DNA from: Vineibacter terrae | Lineage (GTDB): Bacteria > Pseudomonadota > Alphaproteobacteria > Reyranellales > Reyranellaceae | Assembly (NCBI RefSeq): GCF_008039615.1 | Contig: NZ_VDUZ01000026.1 | Span: 1 to 64,000 of the forward strand | DNA: 64,000 nt | Direction: 5' to 3' | In this document: one piece after another, positions 51,653-61,463 of the stretch | Numbering within the stretch: the first letter of the stretch is position 1 | How the letters are laid out: each line of letters starts with the position of its first letter | The notes under the pieces: generated by a model | The model's database searches: none | Told to the model about the DNA's origin: nothing | Seen by the model: the letters and a program-made list of their open reading frames with translations, nothing else | Translations under genes and position numbers: made by a program

Positions 51653-54600
51653 TCAGGCCAGCATGAAATCGCCGGCGTGCAGCGCGCTGACCGAAAGATG
51701 GTTCAGCGTGATGCGATCGCCGCCGTGGCCGAAATCGATCACGACATTGCCGTTGACGTCCTGGGCGTGCGCCAGCACGGCGCTGAAGTCGGTGGCGCCG
51801 GCGATGTGGCTCAGGTCGAGCCGATCGCCGCCACCGGCCTGGAAGTCCTGGATGACGACCTCGCCGCCGATGAAAACGTCCTGGCCGCCGCCGCCGATCA
51901 GCACGTCGTCACCGGCACCGCCGATCAGGGTATCGTTGCCGGCGCCGCCGATCAGGATGTCATTGCCGGCACCACCGTCGAGCGTCAGCCCGATCGTCGC
52001 CGGCATCGTCGACGCGTCGATGACATCGTCGCCATTGCCGGCATTGATCACCAGCCGGTCGACACCTGCATCGGCATGCGCGATCGAGACCTGCGCGGCA
52101 AGGCCGTTCACTTGCACGCTGTCGCCGCTCTGGGACACGACGGCCACATCGGCGCCGCTGGTGGCGTTGACCGTGACGGTGTCCTGCTGGCCGTCGCCTG
52201 TCGTGCCGCCGGGCACGCCGGCGAGATCGATCGCAACCTGCGTGACGTCGGTGCCGCTGAGGTCATTGACGGTGATGCTGTCGGCCCCGCCACGCGCCTC
52301 GAACTCGATGCGCTCGACGTCGTTGAGGTCCATGGTGATGTTGGCGACGTCACGGGTGAACAGGGCGCGCCCACCATTGGCCGAGATGTCGATGCGCTCG
52401 TTGATGTTCGCGCCATCGAAGTCGAGCGTGTCGAACCCGCCCTGGCCCTCGACAATGTCGCTGCCGTCGCCCGGCGCCCAGGTGAACCGGTCGTTGCCGG
52501 CTCCCATCAATGCCACATCGTTGCCGCGACCGCCGACGATCAGGTCGTCGCCGGCACCGCCGATGATGAGATCGTTGCCGTCGCCGCCCAGCAGCTGCAG
52601 GCCGATGCTGCCGGCGGTCACACCGCTGGCGTCAATGACGTCATCGCTGGCGAGCCCGTTGACGACGAGCTGGTCCGTTGCCTCGGCGTGATCGATCGTC
52701 ACCTGCGCGGCAAGGCCGGCCACGCTCACGATGCCACCGCTCACGGCCACCGCGATCGTGTCGCTGCCGGCGGTGGCGTTGACCACCACCCGGTCGACCT
52801 GGCCGTCGCCTGCCGTGCCGCCTGGCGTGCCCGCGAGGTCGATCGACACGTGCGTCACGTTGGTGCCCGTCAGGTCATTGACCGTGACGGTGTCGGCACC
52901 GCCCAGGGCGTCGAACGCGATGCGCTCGACGTCGTTGAGATCCATGGTGATGTTGGCGACATCGCGGAAGAAGCGCGCACGCTCGCCGTTGGCCGAGATG
53001 TCGATGTTCTCGCTGACATTGGCGCCCACGAAATCCAGCGTGTCGGTGCCGGTTCCGCCTTCGACCACGTCGCTGCCGTCACCCGGCGCCCAGATGAAGC
53101 GGTCGTCACCGGCGCCCAGCAGAGCCGTGTCGTCGCCGCGGCCGCCGGTCACAACGTCGTTGCCGTCGCCGCCGATCAGCAGGTCGGCCCCGGCGCTGCC
53201 GACCAGCGTGTCGTTGCCGGCGCCGCCATCGAGCGTAAGGCCGAGCAGCCCGGCCTGCAGCACGCTGGCGTTGATGGTATCGTCGCCGCCCTGCCCGTTG
53301 ATCACCAGCGCATCGGTCGCGTCGGCATGGTCGATGGTGACCTGCGCCGCCAGACCGCTCACCGTGACGACCGATCCGGCAGCGCTCACCGCGATCTGAT
53401 CGCCGGCACCGCTGCCGTTGATGGTGATGCTGTCCACCTGCCCGTCGCCTGTCGTGCCGCCGGGCACGCCGGCGAGATCGATCGCGACCTGCGTGACGTC
53501 GGTGCCGCCGAGGTCGTTGACGGTGATGCTGTCCGCGCCGCCTCGCGCCTCGAACTCGATGCGCTCGACGTCGTTGAGGTCCATGGTGATGTTGGCGATG
53601 TCCCGGGTGAACCGGGCGCGCTCACCGTTGGCCGAGATGTCGATGCGCTCGTTGATGTTCGCGCCGTCGAAGCCGAGCGTGTCGAACCCGCCCTGGCCCT
53701 CGACAATGTCGCTGCCGTCTCCCGGCGCCCAGGTGAAGCGGTCGTTGCCGGCGCCCATGAGCGCCACGTCGTTACCGCGGCCGCCGACGACGAGGTCGTC
53801 GCCGGCGCTGCCGATGAGGCAATCATCGCCGTCGCCACCCAGCAGCTGCAGGCCGATCCGGCCCGCCGCCAGGCCGCTGGCGTCGATGGTGTCGGCACCC
53901 AGGCCGCCGTTGATCACAAGCTGGTCAGTGGCATCGGCGTGATCGATCGTCACCTGGGCGGTGAGGCCGCTCACGACGACCGTGCCGCCGCTGGTCGTGA
54001 CACTGATCATGTCATCGCCAGCCGTGGCATTGACCCTGACGGTGTCGACCTGGCCGTCGCCGATGGTCCCGTTCGGCACGCCGGCGAGGTCGATCGCCAC
54101 GGTCCGCACGTCGGTGCCGCTGAGATCGTTGACGGTGATGGTATCGGCGCCGCCCAGCGCATCGAAGGCAATGCGCTCGACGTCATTGAGGTCCATGGTC
54201 ACATTGGCGATGTCGCGGAAGAAGCGCGCACGCTCGCCGTTGGCCGAGATGTCGATATTCTCGCTGACATTGGCGCCCAGGAAATCCAGCGTGTCGGTGC
54301 CGGTTCCGCCTTCGACCACGTCGCTGCCGTCACCCGGCGCCCAGATGAAGCGGTCGTCACCGGCGCCCAGCAAGGCCGTGTCGTCGCCGCGGCCGCCGGT
54401 CACGACGTCGTTGCCGTCGCCGCCGATCAGCAGGTCGGCCCCGGCGCTGCCGACCAGCGTGTCGTTGCCGGCGCCGCCGTCGAGCGTCAGCTGCATCGTC
54501 CCGGCGGGCAGCGCGCTGGCATTGATGGTATCGTTGCCGCCCAGGCCGTTGATCACGAGCTGGTCGGTCGAGTCGGCGTGATCAATGTTCACGACCGCCG

Positions 54601-55231
54601 CAAGGCCGCTCACCGTGATGACCGATCCGGATGCGGCCACCGTGATCTGATCGCTGCCACCGCTGCCGTTGACCGTGACGGTGTCGACCTGCCCGTCACC
54701 CGCCGCGCCGCCCGGCACGCCCGCCAGATCGATCACAACCTCGCGCACATCGGTGGCGGCGAGGTTGCCGACCGTGATGCGGTCCGCGCCGCCCAGCGCC
54801 GTGAACTCGATGCGCTCGACGTTGGTGAGGTCCATCGTGACGCTGGCGACATCGCGGGTGAAGCGGGCCTGCCCGCCATTGGCCGAGATGTCGATGGTCT
54901 CACTGACGTTCGCGCCGTTGAACGCCAGCGTGTCGTTGCCGCTGCCGCCATCGACGAAGTCGCTGCCATCGCCCGGCGACCAGATGAAACGGTCGTTGCC
55001 GCTGCCGAGGAACGCAACATCATTGCCGCGGCCACCGGTGACGACGTCATTGCCGCCACCGGCGAAGATGAGATCGGCCCCGTCGCCGGCATCGATCGTG
55101 TCGTTGCCGTTGCCTGCGAGAATCAGGTCCGATTCGGCCGACGGAAGCGGCGCGCCGATCGTGATCACGCTCGCCGAGACAAAGCCCGGCATGATGGTCT
55201 CGCCTGCGTTGGTGCCAATGAAGATACCCAT
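51653..55231 (-). CDS. Large RTX-like repeat protein, type I secretion substrate
   Basis: 1192 aa, very acidic. GGxGxDxL-type nonapeptides (GGDGNDVVTGGRGDD, GGAGNDILIGGAGNDTLIGGAG) form Ca2+-binding beta-rolls. Five long units, each with a RFxWxPGDGSD block, a DISANG motif (near residues 115, 328, 532, 745, 949) and a VTMDLNDVERI segment, alternate 213 and 204 residues apart. Units 2 and 4 are alike, as are 3 and 5. The C-terminus (LSVSALHAGDFMLA) looks like a type I secretion signal. No catalytic domain is seen; an adhesin or surface-layer role is plausible. GAGGAGATGGATCGAC precedes the ATG. Confidence 0.93.
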   Translation of the reverse strand: MGIFIGTNAGETIMPGFVSASVITIGAPLPSAESDLILAGNGNDTIDAGDGADLIFAGGGNDVVTGGRGNDVAFLGSGNDRFIWSPGDGSDFVDGGSGNDTLAFNGANVSETIDISANGGQARFTRDVASVTMDLTNVERIEFTALGGADRITVGNLAATDVREVVIDLAGVPGGAAGDGQVDTVTVNGSGGSDQITVAASGSVITVSGLAAVVNIDHADSTDQLVINGLGGNDTINASALPAGTMQLTLDGGAGNDTLVGSAGADLLIGGDGNDVVTGGRGDDTALLGAGDDRFIWAPGDGSDVVEGGTGTDTLDFLGANVSENIDISANGERARFFRDIANVTMDLNDVERIAFDALGGADTITVNDLSGTDVRTVAIDLAGVPNGTIGDGQVDTVRVNATAGDDMISVTTSGGTVVVSGLTAQVTIDHADATDQLVINGGLGADTIDASGLAAGRIGLQLLGGDGDDCLIGSAGDDLVVGGRGNDVALMGAGNDRFTWAPGDGSDIVEGQGGFDTLGFDGANINERIDISANGERARFTRDIANITMDLNDVERIEFEARGGADSITVNDLGGTDVTQVAIDLAGVPGGTTGDGQVDSITINGSGAGDQIAVSAAGSVVTVSGLAAQVTIDHADATDALVINGQGGDDTINASVLQAGLLGLTLDGGAGNDTLVGSAGADLLIGGDGNDVVTGGRGDDTALLGAGDDRFIWAPGDGSDVVEGGTGTDTLDFVGANVSENIDISANGERARFFRDVANITMDLNDVERIAFDALGGADTVTVNDLTGTNVTHVSIDLAGTPGGTAGDGQVDRVVVNATAGSDTIAVAVSGGIVSVAGLAAQVTIDHAEATDQLVVNGLASDDVIDASGVTAGSIGLQLLGGDGNDLIIGGAGDDLIVGGRGNDVALMGAGNDRFTWAPGDGSDIVEGQGGFDTLDFDGANINERIDISANGGRALFTRDVANITMDLNDVERIEFEARGGADSITVNDLSGTDVTQVAIDLAGVPGGTTGDGQQDTVTVNATSGADVAVVSQSGDSVQVNGLAAQVSIAHADAGVDRLVINAGNGDDVIDASTMPATIGLTLDGGAGNDILIGGAGNDTLIGGAGDDVLIGGGGQDVFIGGEVVIQDFQAGGGDRLDLSHIAGATDFSAVLAHAQDVNGNVVIDFGHGGDRITLNHLSVSALHAGDFMLA

Positions 55232-55260
55232 GTCGATCCATCTCCTCGGGGGTCAGGGAG

Positions 55261-55464
55261 TCATCGAGCCACGGCCCGCAGGCCACTCATCGCTGTGTCA
55301 TCGCTGACGCAGTGCGCGCGCCAACCGCGACAGATCTTCGAGAACGATCTCCGGAGTGCCGTCGCATCGAATGAACGGCCTATGTCCGGTGACGACGTCG
55401 TAAACGGCATTTCGATGCGCTGCATTCCGATCGATGCGCAAAAGATTTGCGTGATGTCATTCAT
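55261..55464 (-). CDS. Possible small protein upstream of the RTX gene
   Basis: A 67-aa open frame beginning MNDITQIFCASIGMQRIEM, with GAGGAGG three bases before the ATG (short spacing), ending 29 bp before the RTX start on the same strand. No family is recognised. It could be a small partner protein or a chance frame in the leader of the RTX transcript. Confidence 0.3.
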   Translation of the reverse strand: MNDITQIFCASIGMQRIEMPFTTSSPDIGRSFDATALRRSFSKICRGWRAHCVSDDTAMSGLRAVAR

Positions 55465-55823
55465 CGGCCTCCTCATCGATCGGAGCAGTTGCGCCTATGC
55501 GTGCGATCTGAACACACGATTGCGCCGCGTATTCCGCGCCTGCGTCAGATGATTGAATCGATGCCGGGTGATCGATCGGATGCTGCGAAAGACATGAACC
55601 GTCGCGTAACGATCTCACTCCGGACGCTGCCTGCGCCCTTGAGAAGCACAGGCAATCCAGACGGGAAGACGAGCACTGCTGGAACGCCGGCGCCAGGATC
55701 CTTGCCGTCACTTGATGAAGAAGACCCCGGGCGTTTGCACCGTCGTCTTCATCCGTGAAGCGATCGACGCAAATCCGGAGCTGCCGGCCCGATCAAGTTC
55801 GCGACCGCTCTTCGAGCAGCTCA
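55465..55823. other. Intergenic region, nothing clear
   Basis: About 360 bp upstream of the RTX unit and downstream of the small protein at 55824. GATCGAT strings recur, but I see no convincing gene, terminator or promoter. It must contain the promoter of the RTX/secretion unit. Confidence 0.4.
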
Positions 55824-56033
55824 TCAGAGCGCATGGATCTCGCCGCTTGCCTCGATCTCGACCGGGTACCCTTCGAGGGACGCGGGTATCCCAGCCCTCA
55901 GCTCCGGTGTGATCGCTGCCACCATCACGACCAGGACCGGTTGACCGGCTCGCTCGCCGACGCCCATGCCTGTGACACCGGGAACCGCAAGCAGCCGGTC
56001 CTGATGCTTGTCGAGCACTTCTTCGATCGTCAT
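55824..56033 (-). CDS. Small protein resembling the protease N-terminal domain
   Basis: 69 aa: MTIEEVLDKHQDRLLAVPGVTGMGVGER then GQPVLVVMVAAITPELRAGIPASLEGYPVEIEASGEI. The order GVGxGE - hydrophobic strand - IP.SLEGYPVEI - SGEI parallels residues about 79-140 of the protease at 56216 (GNIVGVGIGEKEV, LVVKVLVKEK, VPQSLGGVATDVDESGEI). The start is ATG 56033. It is encoded 182 bp downstream of the protease, same strand. It might act as a stand-alone pro-domain or inhibitor; that is inference. Confidence 0.75.
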   Translation of the reverse strand: MTIEEVLDKHQDRLLAVPGVTGMGVGERAGQPVLVVMVAAITPELRAGIPASLEGYPVEIEASGEIHAL

Positions 56034-56215
56034 CGCTGCGCCTCCGCCTGACCGGCGGTCCTTCCGCACGAGCGCACCATCATATAGTCCGGCCGCTGGG
56101 CGATGAACAGGGCAAGGGCCGCGATCGACCGTTCACTGGCGCTCGCCCGATGGTCCGCGCACGCCAACCTGGCCGCCGCTCACGCAGTCGGCGCGCGCGA
56201 ACGCCGCTGCGGCGG

Positions 56216-57328
56216 TCAGAACACGATGGTGACGCCGAAGGCGCCCAGAACCGGCTGGATCATGTTGCAGAACGTCGTGTTGCTGGCCGCGTTGCCGGCA
56301 AACAGCAGCCCCACCGGCTGGTTCTGCGGCAAGGTGGTCACCAGCGATCCGGAGTCGCCGCGATCGCTGAAGATGCCGCCAAGTCCGCGTACCCTGAACT
56401 GGCGCGCGAAGCGCGCGACGCCGCCCAGCGGAGCATAGCTCACGTTGACCGTGGTGTTGACGAGGTCGATGATGCCGCGTCGATACTGCGTGGTGCGACC
56501 GCTCTTCTGCACGAGCATGTTGAGCGCCGGCAGAGCGAGCGGCGGCGCAAAGGGCTGCAGCACCCCGCCGGGCCGCAGGACACGCCGGTTGACCAGGGCC
56601 GGGCTCGTGCGCGCAATGGCGGTGTCCACGACATTGATGGCGCCGGCGGCGAAATTGATCGGCACGAACTGAGTCAGCCGGGCAATGATGTCGTTGGGGC
56701 AGACGCCGCCGTCGAGGCGGCCCGGCTGTGGAATGCCGGCGTTGAGCGGCGACGTGTTGACCAATGCCATCACGTGGTTGTTGGACAAGATGAACAGCTG
56801 ACCGGCGCGCGTGACCAGGCAGCCGAGCGTGCCTGCCATGATACGCGTGCAGTTGCCGATGGAAACGCCGCACGGGGCCGGGCGCCGCCGCGCCGTGAAC
56901 AGCTGGGCACGGATCTCGCCGCTCTCGTCCACGTCCGTGGCGACGCCGCCCAGCGACTGCGGCACGAGAGCTTCCGAGGCTACTTCTCCCGGATTGAGCT
57001 TTTCCTTGACCAGGACTTTGACAACCAGTTGACCGGTCGAAAATCCACCCACCTCCTTCTCGCCGATTCCGACACCGACGATGTTGCCCACCCCTGACGC
57101 CTCATCCGCCGCGACGGCGGCGGTCTGCACGGCAAGATCGGGCATGAGCCGTTGTTCCAGCTCGTCGCGCGCCTGCAGGAGCGATTTCAGCTGGTCCTCG
57201 CTGGCGGAAAGCCCCCCAAGCGCTTCGATCCCCGCGGCAGCCTCGGCCGCCGGCTCCTGCATGACGTCGAATTCCTCGAACTTTCCATCTTCGCCCTTCG
57301 CGACGTCGTAGTCTTCAAATTCTGGCAT
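56216..57328 (-). CDS. Trypsin-like serine protease with N-terminal accessory domain
   Basis: 370 aa. After an acidic N-terminus and a helical segment (DQLKSLLQARDELEQRLMP), residues about 79-140 form the accessory domain shared with the small protein at 55824. The catalytic part has His in FILSNNHVMAL, Asp in VVDTAIA and Ser in DRGDSGSLV, matching the chymotrypsin-like triad. There are several Cys. No signal peptide is visible, so location is unknown. GGAGGTGCGTC gives a strong start at 57328. The nearby type I exporter raises the option of non-Sec secretion, but no RTX repeats are present. Confidence 0.85.
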   Translation of the reverse strand: MPEFEDYDVAKGEDGKFEEFDVMQEPAAEAAAGIEALGGLSASEDQLKSLLQARDELEQRLMPDLAVQTAAVAADEASGVGNIVGVGIGEKEVGGFSTGQLVVKVLVKEKLNPGEVASEALVPQSLGGVATDVDESGEIRAQLFTARRRPAPCGVSIGNCTRIMAGTLGCLVTRAGQLFILSNNHVMALVNTSPLNAGIPQPGRLDGGVCPNDIIARLTQFVPINFAAGAINVVDTAIARTSPALVNRRVLRPGGVLQPFAPPLALPALNMLVQKSGRTTQYRRGIIDLVNTTVNVSYAPLGGVARFARQFRVRGLGGIFSDRGDSGSLVTTLPQNQPVGLLFAGNAASNTTFCNMIQPVLGAFGVTIVF

Positions 57329-57613
57329 GACGCACCTCCATATGACGTGGATCGGCCCGACTGAACGGTCGGGTCCTACAACTCAGGACGGTGCTGCTCA
57401 TCCCCGGAGGACAAACAATCGCGATAGGCCGTTGTCTTGATCGCACGGCCAGCTCTATCAGCGATTGCGCATGGCAGTATAGTACAACTCACCCGGTCTT
57501 GAAATCAGTATTTCCGCAGGGCGGTGCTTTTCTGTGGCATCGCAAGTGTGCCCGGTAGTTTATTTCCTGCGTCGCCTGCCACGCCCCGACGCAGACGTTC
57601 GAGGGCGAGCGAC

Positions 57614-58405
57614 TTATTCCGCTTTCATCGCCTTGCGCTTCCACAACTCCCATGGCCGCATGACCTGCCCGTCGATGGTCTCGGCGGCTTTCTCCGCCTC
57701 TTCAGGAGTCAGGAACGTCACCGTGCCGAGCCGCATCGCCTCGGCTTGCAGCCGGGCGTTCATCTCTGTGTAGACGGCGCGAAAGACCACTTGCGGGATC
57801 GAATTGCCCACGGTCACCGATCCATGGCCACGCATCAGCGCCACCGTGTGACTGCCCAGCACCTGGGCCAGCGCCCGACCCAGCGCGGCATTGCGCACCA
57901 GCAGGTCGGTGCCCGCGCCGGCCACGTCGCGGATCTCGAACACCGGCACGTCGGTGCCGAGGAACGCGCTCATGTGGTAGATCGGTTGCAGCCTGGCACG
58001 GGCCACCCCGAAGGGGATCACCGACGGCGAATGGCTGTGGATCACCGCTTTCACGTCCGGCCGCAGTTTGTAGATCTCGCCGTGGATGAAGCGCTCGAGA
58101 TAGATGCGCCGGCCGCGCAGGTCGACGGCATTGCTGTCGAGGTCGAACTCCATGATGTCCTCGGCCTTGACCAGAGCCGGCGCGATGTTGCGCGCCATCA
58201 GGTAGCGGTTGGGATCCTTGTCGTGGCGCACGCTGATATGCCCGAACCCGTCGACCACACCCTGGTCGAACAGGATGCGGTTGGCGGCAACGAGATCCTC
58301 GACCAGTCCGGCATCGGGCACGGCTGTCTGCGCCGTGCCGCTGGCCGGCGAAAGCCAGGCCGCAACGAAGAGAACAAGGGCGTGCTGGATCAGCCGCATG
58401 GTCAT
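57614..58405 (-). CDS. Exported class II aldolase/adducin-family protein
   Basis: 263 aa. The start (MTMRLIQHALVLFVAAWLSPASGTAQ) is a Sec signal peptide, unusual because class II aldolases are normally cytoplasmic. The core is intact: FDQGVVDGFGHISVRHDKDP, metal-binding HSHSPSVIPFG and GHGSVTVGNS, and AVYTEMNARLQAEAM. These proteins bind a divalent metal and cleave sugar phosphates or related aldols; here the substrate would be periplasmic and probably not phosphorylated. It diverges from the Bug-type binding protein at 58557, so the two may share control. Confidence 0.87.
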   Translation of the reverse strand: MTMRLIQHALVLFVAAWLSPASGTAQTAVPDAGLVEDLVAANRILFDQGVVDGFGHISVRHDKDPNRYLMARNIAPALVKAEDIMEFDLDSNAVDLRGRRIYLERFIHGEIYKLRPDVKAVIHSHSPSVIPFGVARARLQPIYHMSAFLGTDVPVFEIRDVAGAGTDLLVRNAALGRALAQVLGSHTVALMRGHGSVTVGNSIPQVVFRAVYTEMNARLQAEAMRLGTVTFLTPEEAEKAAETIDGQVMRPWELWKRKAMKAE

Positions 58406-58556
58406 CTCCCTCTGGCGTACTCTTCCGCCGGCTGCCAAGTCTGATCCCGACAGCCGGCCAGGACCAGCATGACAAGAGGCTTCGCCGCTTGCGGTCCGGC
58501 TGGAAGCGGCCCTACGATCCGCGCGACACCACTGCCCGGCCGCCACGGAGAGTCCC

Positions 58557-59534
58557 ATGCATCGTCTATTGGCTGCGGTCGCCTGGGCTGCGGCGCTGGC
58601 GCTGGCGTCAACCAGCGCCAGCGCGCAATCCTATCCAACCAGGCCCATCACGCTGGTGGTGCCTTTCTCGGCCGGCGGACCGACGGACACGCTGGCGCGC
58701 ATCCTGGCCGACCGCCTGGGCCGCACCCTGGGTCAAACGGTGGTCGTCGACAACACCACCGGCGCTGCCGGCAGCGTCGGCGTCGGCCGCGTCGCACGGG
58801 CGGCGCCGGATGGCTACACGCTCGGCATCGGCCACTGGAGCACGCATGTCGTCAACGGCGCCGTCTACAAGCTGCCCTACGACCTGCTCAACGACTTCGA
58901 GCCGGTGGCCTTGGTCGCCAGCAACCCGCAGCTGCTGGTCGGCAAGAAGGCCGTGGCCGCCAAGAACCTCAAGGAGCTGGTGGCCTGGGTCAAGGACAAC
59001 CCGGACAAGGTGACGGTCGGCACCGCCGGCGTCGGCGCCGCCTCGCATGTCAGCGGCGTCTATTTCGAGCAGAAGATCGGCGGCAAGGTTCAGTTCGTCC
59101 CCTATCGCGGCGCCGCGCCGGCGATGCAGGACCTCATCGCCGGCCAGATCGACATCATGTTCGACCAGGCGGCGAACTCGATCCCGCAGGTGCGCGCCGA
59201 CAAGATCAAGGCCTATGCCGTGACCGCCAGAAAGCGGCTGGCGGCGGCGCCCGAGATCCCGACTGTCGACGAGGCCGGCCTGCCCGGCCTCTATATCTCG
59301 GTGTGGCACGGGCTGTGGCTGCCCAAGGGCGTCTCCAGGGACATCGTCGCCAGGCTCAACGCCGCGGTCGTGGAAGCCGTGTCCGACCCGGTGGTGCGTG
59401 AGAAGTTCGCCGCCCTGGGCCAGGAGATCCCGCCGCCGGCCCAGCTCACGCCCGAGGCGCTGCATGCCTATCACAAGGCCGAGATCGATCTCTGGTGGCC
59501 GCTGATCAAGACGGCCGGTATCAAGGTGGAGTGA
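58557..59534 (+). CDS. Bug/TctC-type periplasmic carboxylate-binding protein
   Basis: 325 aa. Signal peptide MHRLLAAVAWAAALALASTSASA, then QSYPTRPITLVVPFSAGGPTDTLARILAD, the N-terminal signature of this family, with NTTGAAGSVGVGRVARAAPDGYTLGIG and PYRGAAPAMQDLIAGQIDIMFD. These receptors bind carboxylates or aromatic acids for tripartite tricarboxylate transporters. No TctA/TctB membrane genes are nearby, so it is an orphan, as most Bug proteins are. It is divergent from the exported aldolase and followed immediately by a GST. Confidence 0.92.
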   Translation: MHRLLAAVAWAAALALASTSASAQSYPTRPITLVVPFSAGGPTDTLARILADRLGRTLGQTVVVDNTTGAAGSVGVGRVARAAPDGYTLGIGHWSTHVVNGAVYKLPYDLLNDFEPVALVASNPQLLVGKKAVAAKNLKELVAWVKDNPDKVTVGTAGVGAASHVSGVYFEQKIGGKVQFVPYRGAAPAMQDLIAGQIDIMFDQAANSIPQVRADKIKAYAVTARKRLAAAPEIPTVDEAGLPGLYISVWHGLWLPKGVSRDIVARLNAAVVEAVSDPVVREKFAALGQEIPPPAQLTPEALHAYHKAEIDLWWPLIKTAGIKVE

Positions 59535-59536
59535 GC

Positions 59537-60460
59537 GTGCCCGACCTGATCCTGCATCACTACGACTTCTCGAACTACTCGGAGAAGGTGCGCTTGGCCC
59601 TGGGCTACAAGGGCCTGGCGTGGCGCTCGGTCACCATCCCGCCGGTGGCGCCCAAGCCCGACCTGACGCCGCTGACCGGCGGCTACCGCCGCACGCCGGT
59701 GCTGCAGGTCGGCGCCGACATCTACTGCGACACCAGCCTGATCGTGCGCGAGCTGGAGCGGCGCTTCCCGGCGCCAACCTTGTTCCCCGCCGCGCTGAGC
59801 GCTTCCGCCGACGCCATCGTCTACTGGGCCGAGAACCGGCTTTTCCGGCCGGTCTCGCTCTACGTCTCGGGCAGCAACATCGACCATCTGCCGCAGGGCC
59901 TGCAGACCGACCGCGCCCTGATGCGCGGTCTGCCGCCGCCCGATGCCGCCACCGTGCAGCGTGCGGCCAGGCGCAACGCGCCCCTGGTGCGGGCGCAGAT
60001 ACCGCAGATCGAGGCCATGCTGGCAGACGGCCGTGCCTGGATCGCGGGACCGGCGCCGACCGTGGCCGATCTCGCCGTGTATCATGCGCTGTGGTTCATC
60101 ACCGCGCGCACGGCGCTGCTGGCGCACGAGCTGGCGCCCTACCCGCGCATCGCGGCGTGGATGGGCCGCGTCCGCGGCTTCGGCCATGGCACGTCGACGC
60201 CGCTTGAGGCGTCCGAGGCGCTGCGGATCGCGGCCGAGACGACGCCCAGTGCCGCGCGCGCATCGCAGCCATTCGCCGAGGACCCGCCGCTGGGCAGCGC
60301 CGTGCGCATCCGCGCCGACGACTACGGTCGCGATCCGGTCGAAGGCACGCTGGTACTCATCGATGCCGGCGAGATCGCCGTGCGCCGCGACGACAAGCAG
60401 ACCGGCGCGACAGTCGTGCATTTCCCGCGGCTGGGCTACGACCTGCGGCCGCTGCGCTGA
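59537..60460 (+). CDS. Glutathione S-transferase family protein with C-terminal extension
   Basis: About 307 aa. Residues 1-75 are thioredoxin-like (LILHHYDFSNYSEKVRLALGYKGLAW, RRTPVLQVGADIYCDTSLIVRELE), with the helical domain after (WIAGPAPTVADLAVYHALWF). Ser or Tyr near residue 10 would activate glutathione. About 80 extra residues at the C-terminus (SAVRIRADDYGRDPVEGTLVLIDAGEIAVRR) form a small beta-rich unit not in a basic GST. The start is GTG at 59537, spaced 6 nt from GGTGGA; a GTG at 59531 overlaps the previous stop. Confidence 0.85.
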   Translation: MPDLILHHYDFSNYSEKVRLALGYKGLAWRSVTIPPVAPKPDLTPLTGGYRRTPVLQVGADIYCDTSLIVRELERRFPAPTLFPAALSASADAIVYWAENRLFRPVSLYVSGSNIDHLPQGLQTDRALMRGLPPPDAATVQRAARRNAPLVRAQIPQIEAMLADGRAWIAGPAPTVADLAVYHALWFITARTALLAHELAPYPRIAAWMGRVRGFGHGTSTPLEASEALRIAAETTPSAARASQPFAEDPPLGSAVRIRADDYGRDPVEGTLVLIDAGEIAVRRDDKQTGATVVHFPRLGYDLRPLR

Positions 60461-60594
60461 GCCCCCGCCTGAGCGGCAGGGACTCGGACCGCGCACGGCA
60501 CCTGCGTCCGTGTCGCATGGCACGAGTCTTGCCGGCCGGTCGGCGCGGGTCTAAGCAGCGCAGAGGACAAGCCCAGCCATCGACAGGGGATCGC

Positions 60595-61449
<855 letters not shown>

Positions 61450-61463
61450 CGAAGGGCTGGCCC

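Noticed and set aside
51677-55552. A plus-strand open frame of about 1290 codons opposite the RTX gene
   Set aside because: It mirrors the repeat structure of the real RTX gene. The minus frame has perfect RTX nonapeptides, a secretion-like C-terminus and a good ribosome site.
55712-55912. A plus-strand 66-aa frame overlapping the small protease-domain protein
   Set aside because: It is antisense to the conserved small protein and has no ribosome site or motif.
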